Source of the DNA: Streptosporangiales bacterium
GTDB lineage: Bacteria > Actinomycetota > Actinomycetes > Streptosporangiales > WHSR01
NCBI GenBank assembly: GCA_009379995.1
Contig: WHSR01000053.1
Span: forward strand, 1-39,338
DNA length: 39,338 nucleotides
Reading direction: 5' to 3'
Shown here: positions 28,958-37,444 of the stretch, one piece after another
Layout of the letters: each line of letters starts with the position of its first letter
Numbering within the stretch: position 1 is the first letter of the stretch
Position numbers and translations under genes: made by a program
The notes under the pieces: generated by a model
Databases searched by the model: none
The model's input: the letters and a program-made list of their open reading frames with translations, nothing else
What the model was told of the DNA's origin: nothing

Positions 28958-30922
28958 TTACCCGGTGGGTATCCACACCCGCATAGGGCCGGCGTCGCGG
29001 TTGGCCCAGGCGTAGTACGGGATCGCGGTGAGCCGGACCGGCGACGGCTCGGCCGGTCTCGCTGCGGTCGACGCGGCGGCCGAGTTCGGGATCCAGTCGG
29101 CGTACGGCAGGCCCTCGGTCGGTTCGGACCTGTCGAGGCGGCCGGGCGCCTCTATCGCGACGACGCCGCCGAGGAGGTCGGGCCGGTCGACGGCCCGGAG
29201 ACCGCCCGGGTCCGGCTCGACGAGGACGTTGTCGACGCTCGCCTTGTCGGGCTGATCGGCCTGCTCCAGGCAGTAGACGAGAGGCCCCCGTTCGATGGCG
29301 ACGCAGCCGCGCACCGCGTCGATGCGCCGGTCGGGAACGGTGACGCGCGGCGGCATCGCCATGTCGAGCACCACCTGGTCGCCGGCACGCCACGGGCGCC
29401 GCAGGCGTACGTACTCACCCGGCCTCGGCTCGTCCCCGGGCCGAGATCCGTTGACCGCGACCTCGACCCGCCCGCACCAGGCCGGGACCCGCAGGGACAG
29501 CGTCCACGGACCCTCGGGTGTCGCGAGGACGGCGATCTCCACCCTGCCGCTCCACGGGTAGTCGGTGTCCACCCGCAGGCTTACGAGCTCGGCGTCAACG
29601 GTTCCGGCCGCGTACTGGTGCAGCTGCAGTCCCGTCTCGTCGCTGGTGACCAGGTAGTGATGCAGCGACGACAGCATGCGGATGACGTTCGGTGGGCAGC
29701 AGGCCGTCCGGTACCACGGCTGGCGGCCGTGCGCCGGGTGGCGTTCGTGGTCGGCGGGCGTCCCGCCGCGAAGCTGCAGCGGGTTCACGTAGAAGAAGCG
29801 GGTCCCGTCGAGGCTGGTCCCGGCGGCGAACGCGTTGTAGAGGGCGCGCTCGATCGCCTCGGCGAACCGGGCCTCGCCGGTGGCCAGCAGCATTCGCCAG
29901 CTCCACATGATGCTGCCGATGGCGGCGCAGGTCTCGCAGTACGCCCGGTCCGGCGGCAGCTCGTACGGGTGGCCGAACGCCTCGGTGTTCCACCGCGAGC
30001 CGATCCCGCCGGTGAGGTACGTCTTGGCCGACGTCATGTCGTTCCACTGCCGGAGCATCGCGTCCAGCAGGGCCCTCTCGCCGGTCTCGATGAAGAGGTC
30101 GGTGACCCCCGCCGCGAGGTACGTCGCCCGCACGGCGTGCCCCTCGATCCCGTCCGCCTCGCGGACGGGCACCCGGTCCTGGTAGTACGCGGGGCCGTAC
30201 TGGCCGGGGCCGAGCAGGCCGCGCCCCCGGGCGTCGACGAAGTACCGGGCGAGGTCGAGGTAGGGCCGGTGCCGGGTGAGCCGGTACAGCTCCACCAGCG
30301 CCATCTCGATCTCCGGATGCCCGGGCACGCCCGGCTGCCCGTCCGGCCCGAAGGTCTCGACGAGCAGGTCGGTGAAGCGGCGGGCGACCCGCAGCAGGCC
30401 GTCCTCACCGGTCGCCCGCCGCGCGGCGACGGCGACCTGGATCAGGTGGCCGGCGCCGTAGAGCTCGTGGCCGAAGCCGAGGTCGGTGAACCGGTCCCGG
30501 CCCCCGCCGACGAACTGGAAGTAGGAGTTGAGGTAGCCGTCCGCCGCCTGGGTCTCGGCGAGAACCGCGGTGGTCTCGTCCTGCCACGACGCGAGCCGTT
30601 CCGACGGCTCGCGCGCCCGCTCCCAGGCGACGCCCTCGAGGGTCTTGTAGATGTCGGTGTCGGCGAACGGGCGACCTCGGTAGGTGCCCTGCGCCTTTCC
30701 TGTCGCCAGCCGGAGGTTGTCGAAGTTGCCGGCCTCGTCCAGCCGGCGCATCGCCGTCGGCAGGGTGACCTCGCGGTTCAAGGTCTGCCGCGCACCCCAG
30801 AAGCCCCCGCTGATCCGTACGTCCGCGAGGCCGAAGGGGCGCAGCGTCGTCGCCGATCCCGAAGTCGGTGAAACTAGGAAAACTATTGCCGTAGCCGTAG
30901 ATGAGAGATGCTCACTGGTCAA
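28958..30922 (-). CDS. GH127 beta-L-arabinofuranosidase
   Basis: A protein of 654 residues if begun at TTG 30922, the only standard start before the conserved region; the first ~24 residues may not be translated. It is a GH127 (DUF1680) enzyme: V-R-I-S-G-G-F-W near the start, G-H-E-L-Y-G-A-G-H, then R-A-Y-C-E-T-C-A-A with Glu330 and Cys332, and T-A-C-C-P-P-N with Cys408 and Cys409. These correspond in order and spacing to Glu338, Cys340, Cys417 and Cys418 of Bifidobacterium HypBA1, where zinc holds the nucleophilic cysteine. An alpha/alpha barrel is followed by two beta domains. There is no signal peptide, so it should act in the cytoplasm on imported beta-L-arabinofuranosides. It is divergent from the LacI-ABC-GH31 operon and probably coregulated through the shared 30923-31022 region. 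Confidence 0.9.
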   Translation of the reverse strand: MTSEHLSSTATAIVFLVSPTSGSATTLRPFGLADVRISGGFWGARQTLNREVTLPTAMRRLDEAGNFDNLRLATGKAQGTYRGRPFADTDIYKTLEGVAWERAREPSERLASWQDETTAVLAETQAADGYLNSYFQFVGGGRDRFTDLGFGHELYGAGHLIQVAVAARRATGEDGLLRVARRFTDLLVETFGPDGQPGVPGHPEIEMALVELYRLTRHRPYLDLARYFVDARGRGLLGPGQYGPAYYQDRVPVREADGIEGHAVRATYLAAGVTDLFIETGERALLDAMLRQWNDMTSAKTYLTGGIGSRWNTEAFGHPYELPPDRAYCETCAAIGSIMWSWRMLLATGEARFAEAIERALYNAFAAGTSLDGTRFFYVNPLQLRGGTPADHERHPAHGRQPWYRTACCPPNVIRMLSSLHHYLVTSDETGLQLHQYAAGTVDAELVSLRVDTDYPWSGRVEIAVLATPEGPWTLSLRVPAWCGRVEVAVNGSRPGDEPRPGEYVRLRRPWRAGDQVVLDMAMPPRVTVPDRRIDAVRGCVAIERGPLVYCLEQADQPDKASVDNVLVEPDPGGLRAVDRPDLLGGVVAIEAPGRLDRSEPTEGLPYADWIPNSAAASTAARPAEPSPVRLTAIPYYAWANRDAGPMRVWIPTG

Positions 30923-30927
30923 TGGCC

Positions 30928-30957
30928 TTGATCACGGAGGGGACCGGGGCGTATCTT
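30928..30957 (+). promoter_or_regulatory. Promoter for the LacI-ABC-GH31 operon
   Basis: TTGATC (30928-30933) and TATCTT (30952-30957) with an 18-base spacer resemble a housekeeping promoter. Transcription would begin near 30964, about 60 bases before the LacI start, placing the inverted repeat at 30978-30992 just inside the transcript. Confidence 0.45.
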
Positions 30958-30977
30958 GCCGACTGAAGGAGAGGATT

Positions 30978-30992
30978 TCGGAATCTTTCCGA
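30978..30992. promoter_or_regulatory. Candidate LacI-family operator
   Basis: TCGGAA-TCT-TTCCGA is a perfect 6-3-6 inverted repeat, with a further GGAT/ATCC match close by. It sits just downstream of the predicted transcription start and between the divergent GH127 and LacI genes, a position from which one repressor could close both. LacI sites often have an even centre with CG, which this one lacks. Confidence 0.45.
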
Positions 30993-31022
30993 TCCTGGAG
31001 CCGGAGAGGGGTCAGGTGCCCG

Positions 31023-32048
31023 ATGCCGGGGAGGCAGGGCCGGCCGGTGACGATCATCGACGTGGCCAACCTGGCGGGCGTGTCGGCGGGTACGGCGTCC
31101 AAGGCGCTCAACGGGCGGGGGCAGTTGCGCCCGGAGACGCGCGACCGGGTGATCGCCGCGGCCGAGCAGCTCGGCTACCAGCCGAGTCCGCTGGCGCGCG
31201 GGCTGCTGTCCGGGCGCAGCTACGCCGTCGGTTTGATCACCACCGACAGCTTCGGCCGCTTCACCATCCCCGTCATGTTGGGCGCGGAGGACGCGCTCGG
31301 CGTCGGCCAGATCTCGGTCCTGCTCTGCGACGGGCGCGGAGACCCCATCCGGGAGCAGCACTACGTCCGGACCCTGGTGGCACGCAAGGTCGACGGCATC
31401 ATCGTGACCGGGCGACGGATCGACCCGCGCCCCCCGATCGGTACCGACCTGCCCGTTCCTGTGGTCTATGCGATGACCCAGTCGCAGGACCCGCGGGATC
31501 CCTCGCTGATCCCCGACGACGAGGAAGGCGGTGCCCTTGCGGTCCGCCATCTGCTGACCGCGGGCCGGGGCCGGATCGCCCACATCACCGGGCCCGAGCG
31601 GTTTCTGGCGGCACGGTTGCGCGCGTCGGGCGCCCGGCGGGTGCTGCGGGAGTCCGACCTGGGTCTCGTCGCCGATCGGGTCTTCTTCGGCGAGTGGAGC
31701 GAGGCGTGGGGGCGGCAGGCAGCGAACATCCTGCTGCGCTCCGAGCCGGGAACGGACGCGATCTTCTGCGGCAGCGACCAGATCGCGCGGGGCGTCGCCG
31801 ACGCGCTGCGCGAGTCCGGCCGCCGCGTCCCGGACGACGTCGCGATCGTCGGCTACGACAACTGGGAGATTCTGGCGGCCGCCTGCCGCCCGCCGCTCAC
31901 CACCGTCGATATGAACCTCGAGGAGCTCGGGGCGACGGCGGCGCGGCAGTTGTTGGCGGCCATCGACGGCAATCCGGCGCAGGGCACCAGCCGGCTGCCC
32001 TGCCGCCTGGTGATACGTGATTCCACGGGGGCAGCTCAGCCGCTGTAG
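31023..32048 (+). CDS. LacI-family transcriptional regulator
   Basis: A protein of 341 residues from ATG 31023; GTG 31047 (V-T-I-I-D-V) is an alternative. The LacI helix-turn-helix T-I-I-D-V-A-N-L-A-G-V-S-A-G-T-A-S-K-A-L-N-G is at ~10-31, followed by the hinge helix S-P-L-A-R-G-L-L-S-G-R-S. The periplasmic-binding-like sensor has G-L-I-T-T-D-S-F-G-R-F, D-G-I-I-V-T-G-R-R, H-I-T-G-P-E-R, A-I-F-C-G-S-D-Q-I-A-R-G and V-G-Y-D-N-W-E-I. It likely represses its own operon and the divergent GH127 gene until an arabinose- or xylose-containing sugar binds. The helix-turn-helix has S-A-G-T where S-x-x-T-V-S is common, so the operator may differ from standard sites. It is 21 bases upstream of the binding-protein gene. 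Confidence 0.92.
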   Translation: MPGRQGRPVTIIDVANLAGVSAGTASKALNGRGQLRPETRDRVIAAAEQLGYQPSPLARGLLSGRSYAVGLITTDSFGRFTIPVMLGAEDALGVGQISVLLCDGRGDPIREQHYVRTLVARKVDGIIVTGRRIDPRPPIGTDLPVPVVYAMTQSQDPRDPSLIPDDEEGGALAVRHLLTAGRGRIAHITGPERFLAARLRASGARRVLRESDLGLVADRVFFGEWSEAWGRQAANILLRSEPGTDAIFCGSDQIARGVADALRESGRRVPDDVAIVGYDNWEILAAACRPPLTTVDMNLEELGATAARQLLAAIDGNPAQGTSRLPCRLVIRDSTGAAQPL

Positions 32049-32069
32049 TCAAGGGAGGAGTGGGAGCCC

Positions 32070-33272
32070 ATGTTTACCTGGACCCGGCGGTCGGCCGCGC
32101 TCGCCGCGGCCGCCTGCCTGGCGACCTCGGTCGTGGCATGTGGAGGCGGGGGTGGAGGCGGCGGTGACGCGTTGGTGCTGTCCGAGCTCGACCCGTACAC
32201 CGAGAAGCTGGACGGGCAGATCACCGCGAACATCCTCGACCGGTGCGGCAAGCGGGCGGGCGTCACGGTGGACCGCCAGGCGGTGCCCGGCACGGAGATC
32301 GTCCCGCAGGTACTCCGGCAGGCGTCCTCGCGCTCACTGCCCTCGCTGCTCCTGCTGGACAACCTGTACGTCCAGCAGATCGCGGAGACCGGGGCGCTCA
32401 CCCCGCTGGACTCGTACGGCTTCAAGGACACCGACTCGTACTACGAGAGCGCCATCTCGGCGGGCACGTACAAGAACAAGCTCTACGGCCTGCCCACGGC
32501 GGTGGACACGTTGGCCCTCTACTACAACAAGGAGATGTTCAGCAAGGCCGGCCTGTCGCCGCCGAAGGACTGGACCGAGCTCACCGAGGCCGCGCAGAAG
32601 CTGTCCGGTGGGTCGAGGTACGGCATCGCGTTCTCCGCGGTAGCGAACGAGGAGGGCACCTTCCAGTTCCTGCCGTTCTTCTGGGGCGCGGGCGCCGAGC
32701 TGACGAAGCCGAACTCGCCGGAGGCCGTCAAGGCGGTTGACCTCTGGACGAAGCTGGTGCAGGGGAAGGCGGCGTCCCGCTCGGTACTCAACTGGACCCA
32801 GGCCGACGTCACCGACCAGTTCATCGCGGGCAACGCGGCGATGATGGTGAACGGCCCGTGGGCGCTGGCGGAACTGAAGGAACAAAAGGACGTGGAGTAC
32901 GGCGTCGTGCCGATTCCCGCCCCCGACGGCGGCAAGGCCACCGTGCCGCTCGGCGGCGAGGTCTGGGTGATCCCGGCCACCGACGACGAGCAGCAGCAGA
33001 AGGCCTGGCAGGTGCTGCAGTGCATGAACGAGCCGAAGAACATGCTCGAGTGGGGAGAGAAGACCGCCCACCTCCCCGCCACGCCCGAGGTGGCCGAGCA
33101 GATGAGCGACCCGGTGATGAGGTCGTTCGCCGACGCGCTGCCGGAGACGCGGCCCCGTACCGACCCGCTGGGACCGCGCTATCCCGATGCCTCCAAGGCG
33201 TTGTGGACGGCTCTGCAGGCCGCCATCACCGGTCAGGCCACGCCGGAGGAGGCCCTGGCGAACGCTCAGTAG
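32070..33272 (+). CDS. Sugar ABC transporter substrate-binding lipoprotein
   Basis: A protein of 400 residues from ATG 32070 with a GGAGG-type ribosome site. The signal peptide M-F-T-W-T-R-R-S-A-A and hydrophobic stretch end in the lipobox S-V-V-A-C (Cys24), followed by a run of eight glycines as tether. The mature part is a family 1 (MalE-type) binding protein: L-L-L-L-D-N-L-Y, L-Y-G-L-P-T-A-V-D-T-L-A-L-Y-Y-N-K-E-M-F, F-I-A-G-N-A-A-M-M-V-N-G-P-W-A and A-T-V-P-L-G-G-E-V-W-V-I-P. It captures an oligosaccharide outside the membrane and delivers it to the two permeases encoded next. No ATPase is encoded here, so a shared MsiK-type ATPase elsewhere probably energises import, as is usual in actinomycetes. 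Confidence 0.93.
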   Translation: MFTWTRRSAALAAAACLATSVVACGGGGGGGGDALVLSELDPYTEKLDGQITANILDRCGKRAGVTVDRQAVPGTEIVPQVLRQASSRSLPSLLLLDNLYVQQIAETGALTPLDSYGFKDTDSYYESAISAGTYKNKLYGLPTAVDTLALYYNKEMFSKAGLSPPKDWTELTEAAQKLSGGSRYGIAFSAVANEEGTFQFLPFFWGAGAELTKPNSPEAVKAVDLWTKLVQGKAASRSVLNWTQADVTDQFIAGNAAMMVNGPWALAELKEQKDVEYGVVPIPAPDGGKATVPLGGEVWVIPATDDEQQQKAWQVLQCMNEPKNMLEWGEKTAHLPATPEVAEQMSDPVMRSFADALPETRPRTDPLGPRYPDASKALWTALQAAITGQATPEEALANAQ

Positions 33273-33308
33273 GACGCGCAGCAAACCCGCAGTAGGGAGT
33301 CGGGATCT

Positions 33309-34193
33309 GTGGCACGGACACGCGAGCGCATCGTCCGGTGGCTGTTCTTGGCGCCTGCCATCGTCTACATAGTCGCCTTCTTCTGCTATCCGGTCGTCTA
33401 CAACGTGCGGATGGGGGTCACCCGCTACACGGTGACCTCCTTCTACACCGGGGAGGCGCCGTTCGTCGGGCTGGCGAACTACCTGTCGGTCGCCAGGGAC
33501 GCACTGCTGGACACGGCGTTCATCAACACCGCGATCTTCACCGTCGGCTCCATCGTGCCGCAGTTCAGCATCGGGCTGGCGCTGGCTGTCTTCTTTCAGC
33601 GCCACTTTCCGCTGAACCGGACGTTGCGGGCGCTGCTGCTGTTGCCGTGGCTGCTCCCGCTGGTCGTCGCGGGCACCGTGTACCGGTGGATCCTGGACCA
33701 GGACTATGGGGTCGTCAACCAGGTCCTTCTCCAGCTGCACGTGATCTCGGAGCCGGTCCCGTGGCTCACCTCGCCGGGATGGGCCCTGGCATCGGTGATC
33801 ATCGCGAACATCTGGGCGGGGATCCCTTTCAACCTGGTGGTGCTCTACAGCGGGCTGGAAGGGATACCCCGGACGCTCTACGAGGCCGCCGCGGTCGACG
33901 GAGCGCGGGCGTGGAGGCAGTTCTGGCATATCACGCTGCCGCTGCTGCGACCGGTCTCCGCAATCGCGCTCATGCTGGGGCTCATCTACACCATCAAGGT
34001 GTTCGACATCATCATGATCCTGACGAACGGCGGGCCGGCCGACTCGACGCAAACCCTCGCGACGTGGGCCTACTTCCTGTCGTTCATCGACCTGTCGTTC
34101 GGGAAGGGAGCCGCGGTAGGGAACATTCTGATCCTTATCACGCTGGTTTTCGCGGCGTTCTACCTGCGATCGGCCCGAGCCGCCTTCCGATGA
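33309..34193 (+). CDS. Sugar ABC transporter permease, MalF/UgpA type
   Basis: A protein of 294 residues from GTG 33309 after AGGGAG. Six membrane helices, starting W-L-F-L-A-P-A-I-V-Y-I-V-A-F-F-C-Y-P, the usual opening of MalF-like permeases. The EAA coupling loop E-A-A-A-V-D-G-A-R-A-W-R-Q-F-W-H-I-T-L-P-L is at 192-211, where the shared ATPase docks. N-G-G-P-A-D-S-T-Q-T-L follows near the last periplasmic loop. It lies 36 bases after the binding-protein gene, in one operon with its partner permease and GH31. Confidence 0.93.
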   Translation: MARTRERIVRWLFLAPAIVYIVAFFCYPVVYNVRMGVTRYTVTSFYTGEAPFVGLANYLSVARDALLDTAFINTAIFTVGSIVPQFSIGLALAVFFQRHFPLNRTLRALLLLPWLLPLVVAGTVYRWILDQDYGVVNQVLLQLHVISEPVPWLTSPGWALASVIIANIWAGIPFNLVVLYSGLEGIPRTLYEAAAVDGARAWRQFWHITLPLLRPVSAIALMLGLIYTIKVFDIIMILTNGGPADSTQTLATWAYFLSFIDLSFGKGAAVGNILILITLVFAAFYLRSARAAFR

Positions 34194-34209
34194 GGAAAGT
34201 GACCGGTTT

Positions 34210-35034
34210 ATGACGCATTCCCGTGTTCCGCGCTGGGCGATGACGCTCATCGCGGTTCTCATCGTGGCGTTCCTGCTGTTCCCGCTGTACTGGATGGTGA
34301 ACGCCTCGCTGCAGGCCGGCTCCGCGCTGCTGCGGACCCCGCCGGCGTGGCTCCCGATGGAAAGCACGCTGCAGGGCTACCGAGACGCGCTCGCCACGCA
34401 GGGGTCACACCTGCTGACCAGCCTCATCGTCTCGCTGGGCACCGTGGCCCTGACGCTCGCGGTTGCCGCGCCGGCGGCGTACGCGCTGGCCCAGCTCCGT
34501 CTGTCGGGCAGCCTCACGATCATCTTCGCGCTGCTGCTCGCCCAGATGGTGCCCAATATCGTGATGGCCAACTCGCTGTACAGCATCTTCAACAGGCTCG
34601 GCCTTTTGGACAGCTATCCGGGGCTGATCCTGGCCGACTCGACCACCGCCGTGCCGTTCGCGATCCTGGTGTTGCGGGCGTTCATGCTGTCCATTCCCAG
34701 CGAGCTCGGCGAGGCGGCGCGGGTGGACGGGGCCGGGCACTGGCGGACGTTTATCCGGGTGATCGTCCCGGTCAGCCGCAACGGCCTGATCGCGGCGGGG
34801 CTGTTCGCCTTCCTTTTCGCCTGGTCCGACTTTCTCTTCGCGCTCACGATGACGACCAGCGACGAGATCCAACCGGTCACCCTCAGCATCTATCAGTTCC
34901 TCGGGTCGCACACGTCCAACTGGAACTCGGTCATGGCGACGGCGGTGTTCGCCTCGATCCCCGCGGCCATCCTGCTCGCCGTCGCCCAACGCTATGTGTC
35001 CGCCGGTCTCACCGGCGGCGCGGTAAAGGACTAG
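34210..35034 (+). CDS. Sugar ABC transporter permease, MalG/UgpE type
   Basis: A protein of 274 residues from ATG 34210, preceded by GAGGAAAG. Six helices, beginning M-T-L-I-A-V-L-I-V-A-F-L-L-F-P-L-Y-W-M-V-N-A-S-L as in MalG-type subunits. The EAA loop G-E-A-A-R-V-D-G-A-G-H-W-R-T-F-I-R-V-I-V-P is at ~170-190, and F-A-W-S-D-F-L-F-A-L-T follows. It pairs with the preceding permease. The stop is seven bases before the GH31 start, so expression of transporter and enzyme is tightly linked. Confidence 0.93.
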   Translation: MTHSRVPRWAMTLIAVLIVAFLLFPLYWMVNASLQAGSALLRTPPAWLPMESTLQGYRDALATQGSHLLTSLIVSLGTVALTLAVAAPAAYALAQLRLSGSLTIIFALLLAQMVPNIVMANSLYSIFNRLGLLDSYPGLILADSTTAVPFAILVLRAFMLSIPSELGEAARVDGAGHWRTFIRVIVPVSRNGLIAAGLFAFLFAWSDFLFALTMTTSDEIQPVTLSIYQFLGSHTSNWNSVMATAVFASIPAAILLAVAQRYVSAGLTGGAVKD

Positions 35035-35040
35035 GGGTAT

Positions 35041-37431
35041 ATGAACCGCTCGCTCAGCCTGCTGTACGGCTACGAATTCCCGCCGTTCGATCCGGTACTC
35101 GCGGACCCGGTCCGGGAGACCCCGGATCGCATCCGCCGGGCGACGCTCGAGGAGCGGGTAGCGGGCGGCCTCCGGCTGCGGGCCGAGACGGAGGCCGGCG
35201 GACGGCTCGAGGTCGCCGTCGCGGTGGTCGCCCCCGGAGTGGTACGGGTCCGTACCGGACAGAGCGGCGGCGCCAGGACGTACTCGCTGGCCACGGTCCC
35301 TGACGATCCGCCCGAGGTGGAGCTGGAGGATCGCGACGGCGGGTACCTGCTCAGCGGGCCGGACGTCGCGGTGCGGATCGAGTGCGAGCCGTTGCGCCTG
35401 TCGTTCCTCCGCGATGACGCGGTGATGCTCGAGCAGGACGTCACCGGCACCAACATGCCCGGCGTGCCGACCGTGCTGCCGCTCGGCACCAGCCGGCTGT
35501 GGAACGGCGGCACGGTCTTTCACGACTCGTTCCGGTGCCGGCCGGACGAGCACTTCTACGGCTTAGGCGAGCGTTTCACCGACTTCGACAAGCGCGGTCA
35601 GGAAGTACGGATCTGGATGGACAACCCGCACGGGGTGAGCAACCGGCGGGCGTACAAGAACGTGCCCTTCTTCGTGAGCTCGCGCGGCTACGGGCTGTTC
35701 GTCGACAGCCTCGGGTGCTGCGACTTCGACATGGCGTCGCGCAACCACGCGGCGTTCAGCTTCGTCGTGCAGGACCGCGAGCTCGACTACTACGTCATCG
35801 CCGGGCCCCACCCCGCGACCATCGTCGAGCGCTACGCCGACCTGGTGGGGCGCCCACAGCTCCCGCCGAAGTGGGCGTTCGGGCTCTGGGTGTCCGGCGG
35901 CGCGCTGCCGGACAGCGCGCAGCAGACCCTCCAGCGAGCCGACGGCCTGCGGCGGCACCGGATCCCGTCGGACGTGCTGCACATCGACAGCTGGCAGCCC
36001 GAGGGCGAGTTCTCCGGCCTGGACTGGAATCCGTCGACCTACCCCGATCCTCGCGGCTTCGTCCGGGAAGTACACGACAGGGGCTTCCGGCTGTGCCTGT
36101 GGCTGTCGCCGTACCTCGCGGTCGGCAGCCCGCGGTTCGCCGAGGCCCGGGACAAGGGGTACCTGCTGGCCACCTCGACCGGGGAGCCGTACGTCCTGGG
36201 TCTCATGATCAACTACCCGCCGATGGGGATCATCGATCTCACCAACCCCGCGGCGGCGGCCTGGTGGCGCGAGCGGCTGCGGTCCCTCCTCGAGGACGGT
36301 GCCGACGTCTTCAAGACCGACTTCGCGGAGGGCATCCCGCCGGACGCGGTGGCCCACAACGGGATGACCGGCCGGGAGCTGCACAACCTCTATCCGCTGA
36401 TCTACAACGACATCGCGTCCGAGGTCACCAGGGAGGTCACCGGGCGTACCGGCCTGGTGTGGGGCCGCTCGACGTACGCGGGCGGGCAGCGCCATCCCGC
36501 GCAGTGGGGCGGCGACCCGTGGTGCAGCTGGGAGGACATGGCGTCGACCCTGCGCGGCGGGCTCAGCATCGGTATGTCCGGCCATCCGTTCTGGAGCCAC
36601 GACATGGGTGGCTTCAAGGGCAGGCCGACGCCGGAGCTGTACGTCAGGTGGTCACAGTTCGGGTTGCTGTCCCCGCTCTCCCGGCTGCACGGGACGACGC
36701 CGCGGGTGCCGTGGGAGTACGGCGACGAGGCGGTGCGCGTGCTGCGCGAGTTCGCCGAGCTTCGCTACCGGCTGCTTCCCTACCTCTACAGCCAGGCCGT
36801 CGAGTCGGTCAGGACGAGCTCGCCGATGCTGCGGGCCATGTGCTTCGAGTTCGCCGACGACCCGGTGACGCAGTGCCTCGACCTGCAGTACATGCTCGGC
36901 CCGGACCTTCTGGTCGCCCCGGTGTGCAACGAGGAGGGCACCGCCACCGTCTACTTCCCGCAAGGACGCTGGGTGGATCTGTGGACCCACGAGGTGGTGG
37001 ACGGGCCGACGAGTCGCCGGCCGCACGTACCGCTGGATCGCATGCCGGTCTACGTACGCGGGAACGCCCTGCTGCCGACCACGATCCCGGCCCACCTCGA
37101 GGAGGAGCCCTTCGACCCGGTGATCGTGGACCTGTATCTCCTCTCCGAGGGCTCGCTGGTCCTGCACGACCTGGACGGCTCCACCGAGGTGCGCGCCCGG
37201 CGGGAGGGGTCCCACCTCGACCTCGAGTCGAGCGGGCCGAAGGAGCACCTGGCCGCCCGGCTGATCCCGCTGGGGCCGGGGCCGGAGGGCACGGCGCCGG
37301 TCGACGAGGTGCTGGCGAACGGCGTGCCGCTGGAGAACGTCGCCGACCTCGACCCGCAGGCCGCCGGCCCCGGCCCAAGCGGCTGGCGTACCGAGGCGGA
37401 CGGAACCGTGCTGATCAGGTGGCGGCATTGA
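35041..37431 (+). CDS. GH31 glycosidase, alpha-xylosidase (YicI)-like
   Basis: A protein of 796 residues, full length for GH31. The N-terminal beta domain ends near Y-G-L-G-E-R-F-T-D-F-D-K-R-G. The barrel carries H-I-D-S-W-Q, then D-V-F-K-T-D-F-A-E-G-I-P with nucleophile Asp427, then W-G-R-S-T-Y-A-G and Q-W-G-G-D-P-W-C-S-W with acid/base Asp492. The K-T-D-F-x-E-x-I-P wording and the nucleophile to acid distance (65 residues) agree with E. coli alpha-xylosidase YicI (Asp416/Asp482), rather than with W-x-D-M-N-E alpha-glucosidases. There is no signal peptide, so it should remove alpha-xylosyl units from imported oligosaccharides in the cytoplasm. With GH127 it points to xyloglucan- or arabinoxylan-like plant material. 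The start ATG lies seven bases after the permease stop, with little room for a ribosome site (AGGGGTAT). Confidence 0.9.
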   Translation: MNRSLSLLYGYEFPPFDPVLADPVRETPDRIRRATLEERVAGGLRLRAETEAGGRLEVAVAVVAPGVVRVRTGQSGGARTYSLATVPDDPPEVELEDRDGGYLLSGPDVAVRIECEPLRLSFLRDDAVMLEQDVTGTNMPGVPTVLPLGTSRLWNGGTVFHDSFRCRPDEHFYGLGERFTDFDKRGQEVRIWMDNPHGVSNRRAYKNVPFFVSSRGYGLFVDSLGCCDFDMASRNHAAFSFVVQDRELDYYVIAGPHPATIVERYADLVGRPQLPPKWAFGLWVSGGALPDSAQQTLQRADGLRRHRIPSDVLHIDSWQPEGEFSGLDWNPSTYPDPRGFVREVHDRGFRLCLWLSPYLAVGSPRFAEARDKGYLLATSTGEPYVLGLMINYPPMGIIDLTNPAAAAWWRERLRSLLEDGADVFKTDFAEGIPPDAVAHNGMTGRELHNLYPLIYNDIASEVTREVTGRTGLVWGRSTYAGGQRHPAQWGGDPWCSWEDMASTLRGGLSIGMSGHPFWSHDMGGFKGRPTPELYVRWSQFGLLSPLSRLHGTTPRVPWEYGDEAVRVLREFAELRYRLLPYLYSQAVESVRTSSPMLRAMCFEFADDPVTQCLDLQYMLGPDLLVAPVCNEEGTATVYFPQGRWVDLWTHEVVDGPTSRRPHVPLDRMPVYVRGNALLPTTIPAHLEEEPFDPVIVDLYLLSEGSLVLHDLDGSTEVRARREGSHLDLESSGPKEHLAARLIPLGPGPEGTAPVDEVLANGVPLENVADLDPQAAGPGPSGWRTEADGTVLIRWRH

Positions 37432-37444
37432 GTCCCTGACTTGT

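Noticed and set aside
32334..34367. Long minus-strand open frame opposite the binding-protein and permease genes
   Set aside because: Shadow of the ABC transporter genes; Arg/Gln/His-rich with no recognisable domain.
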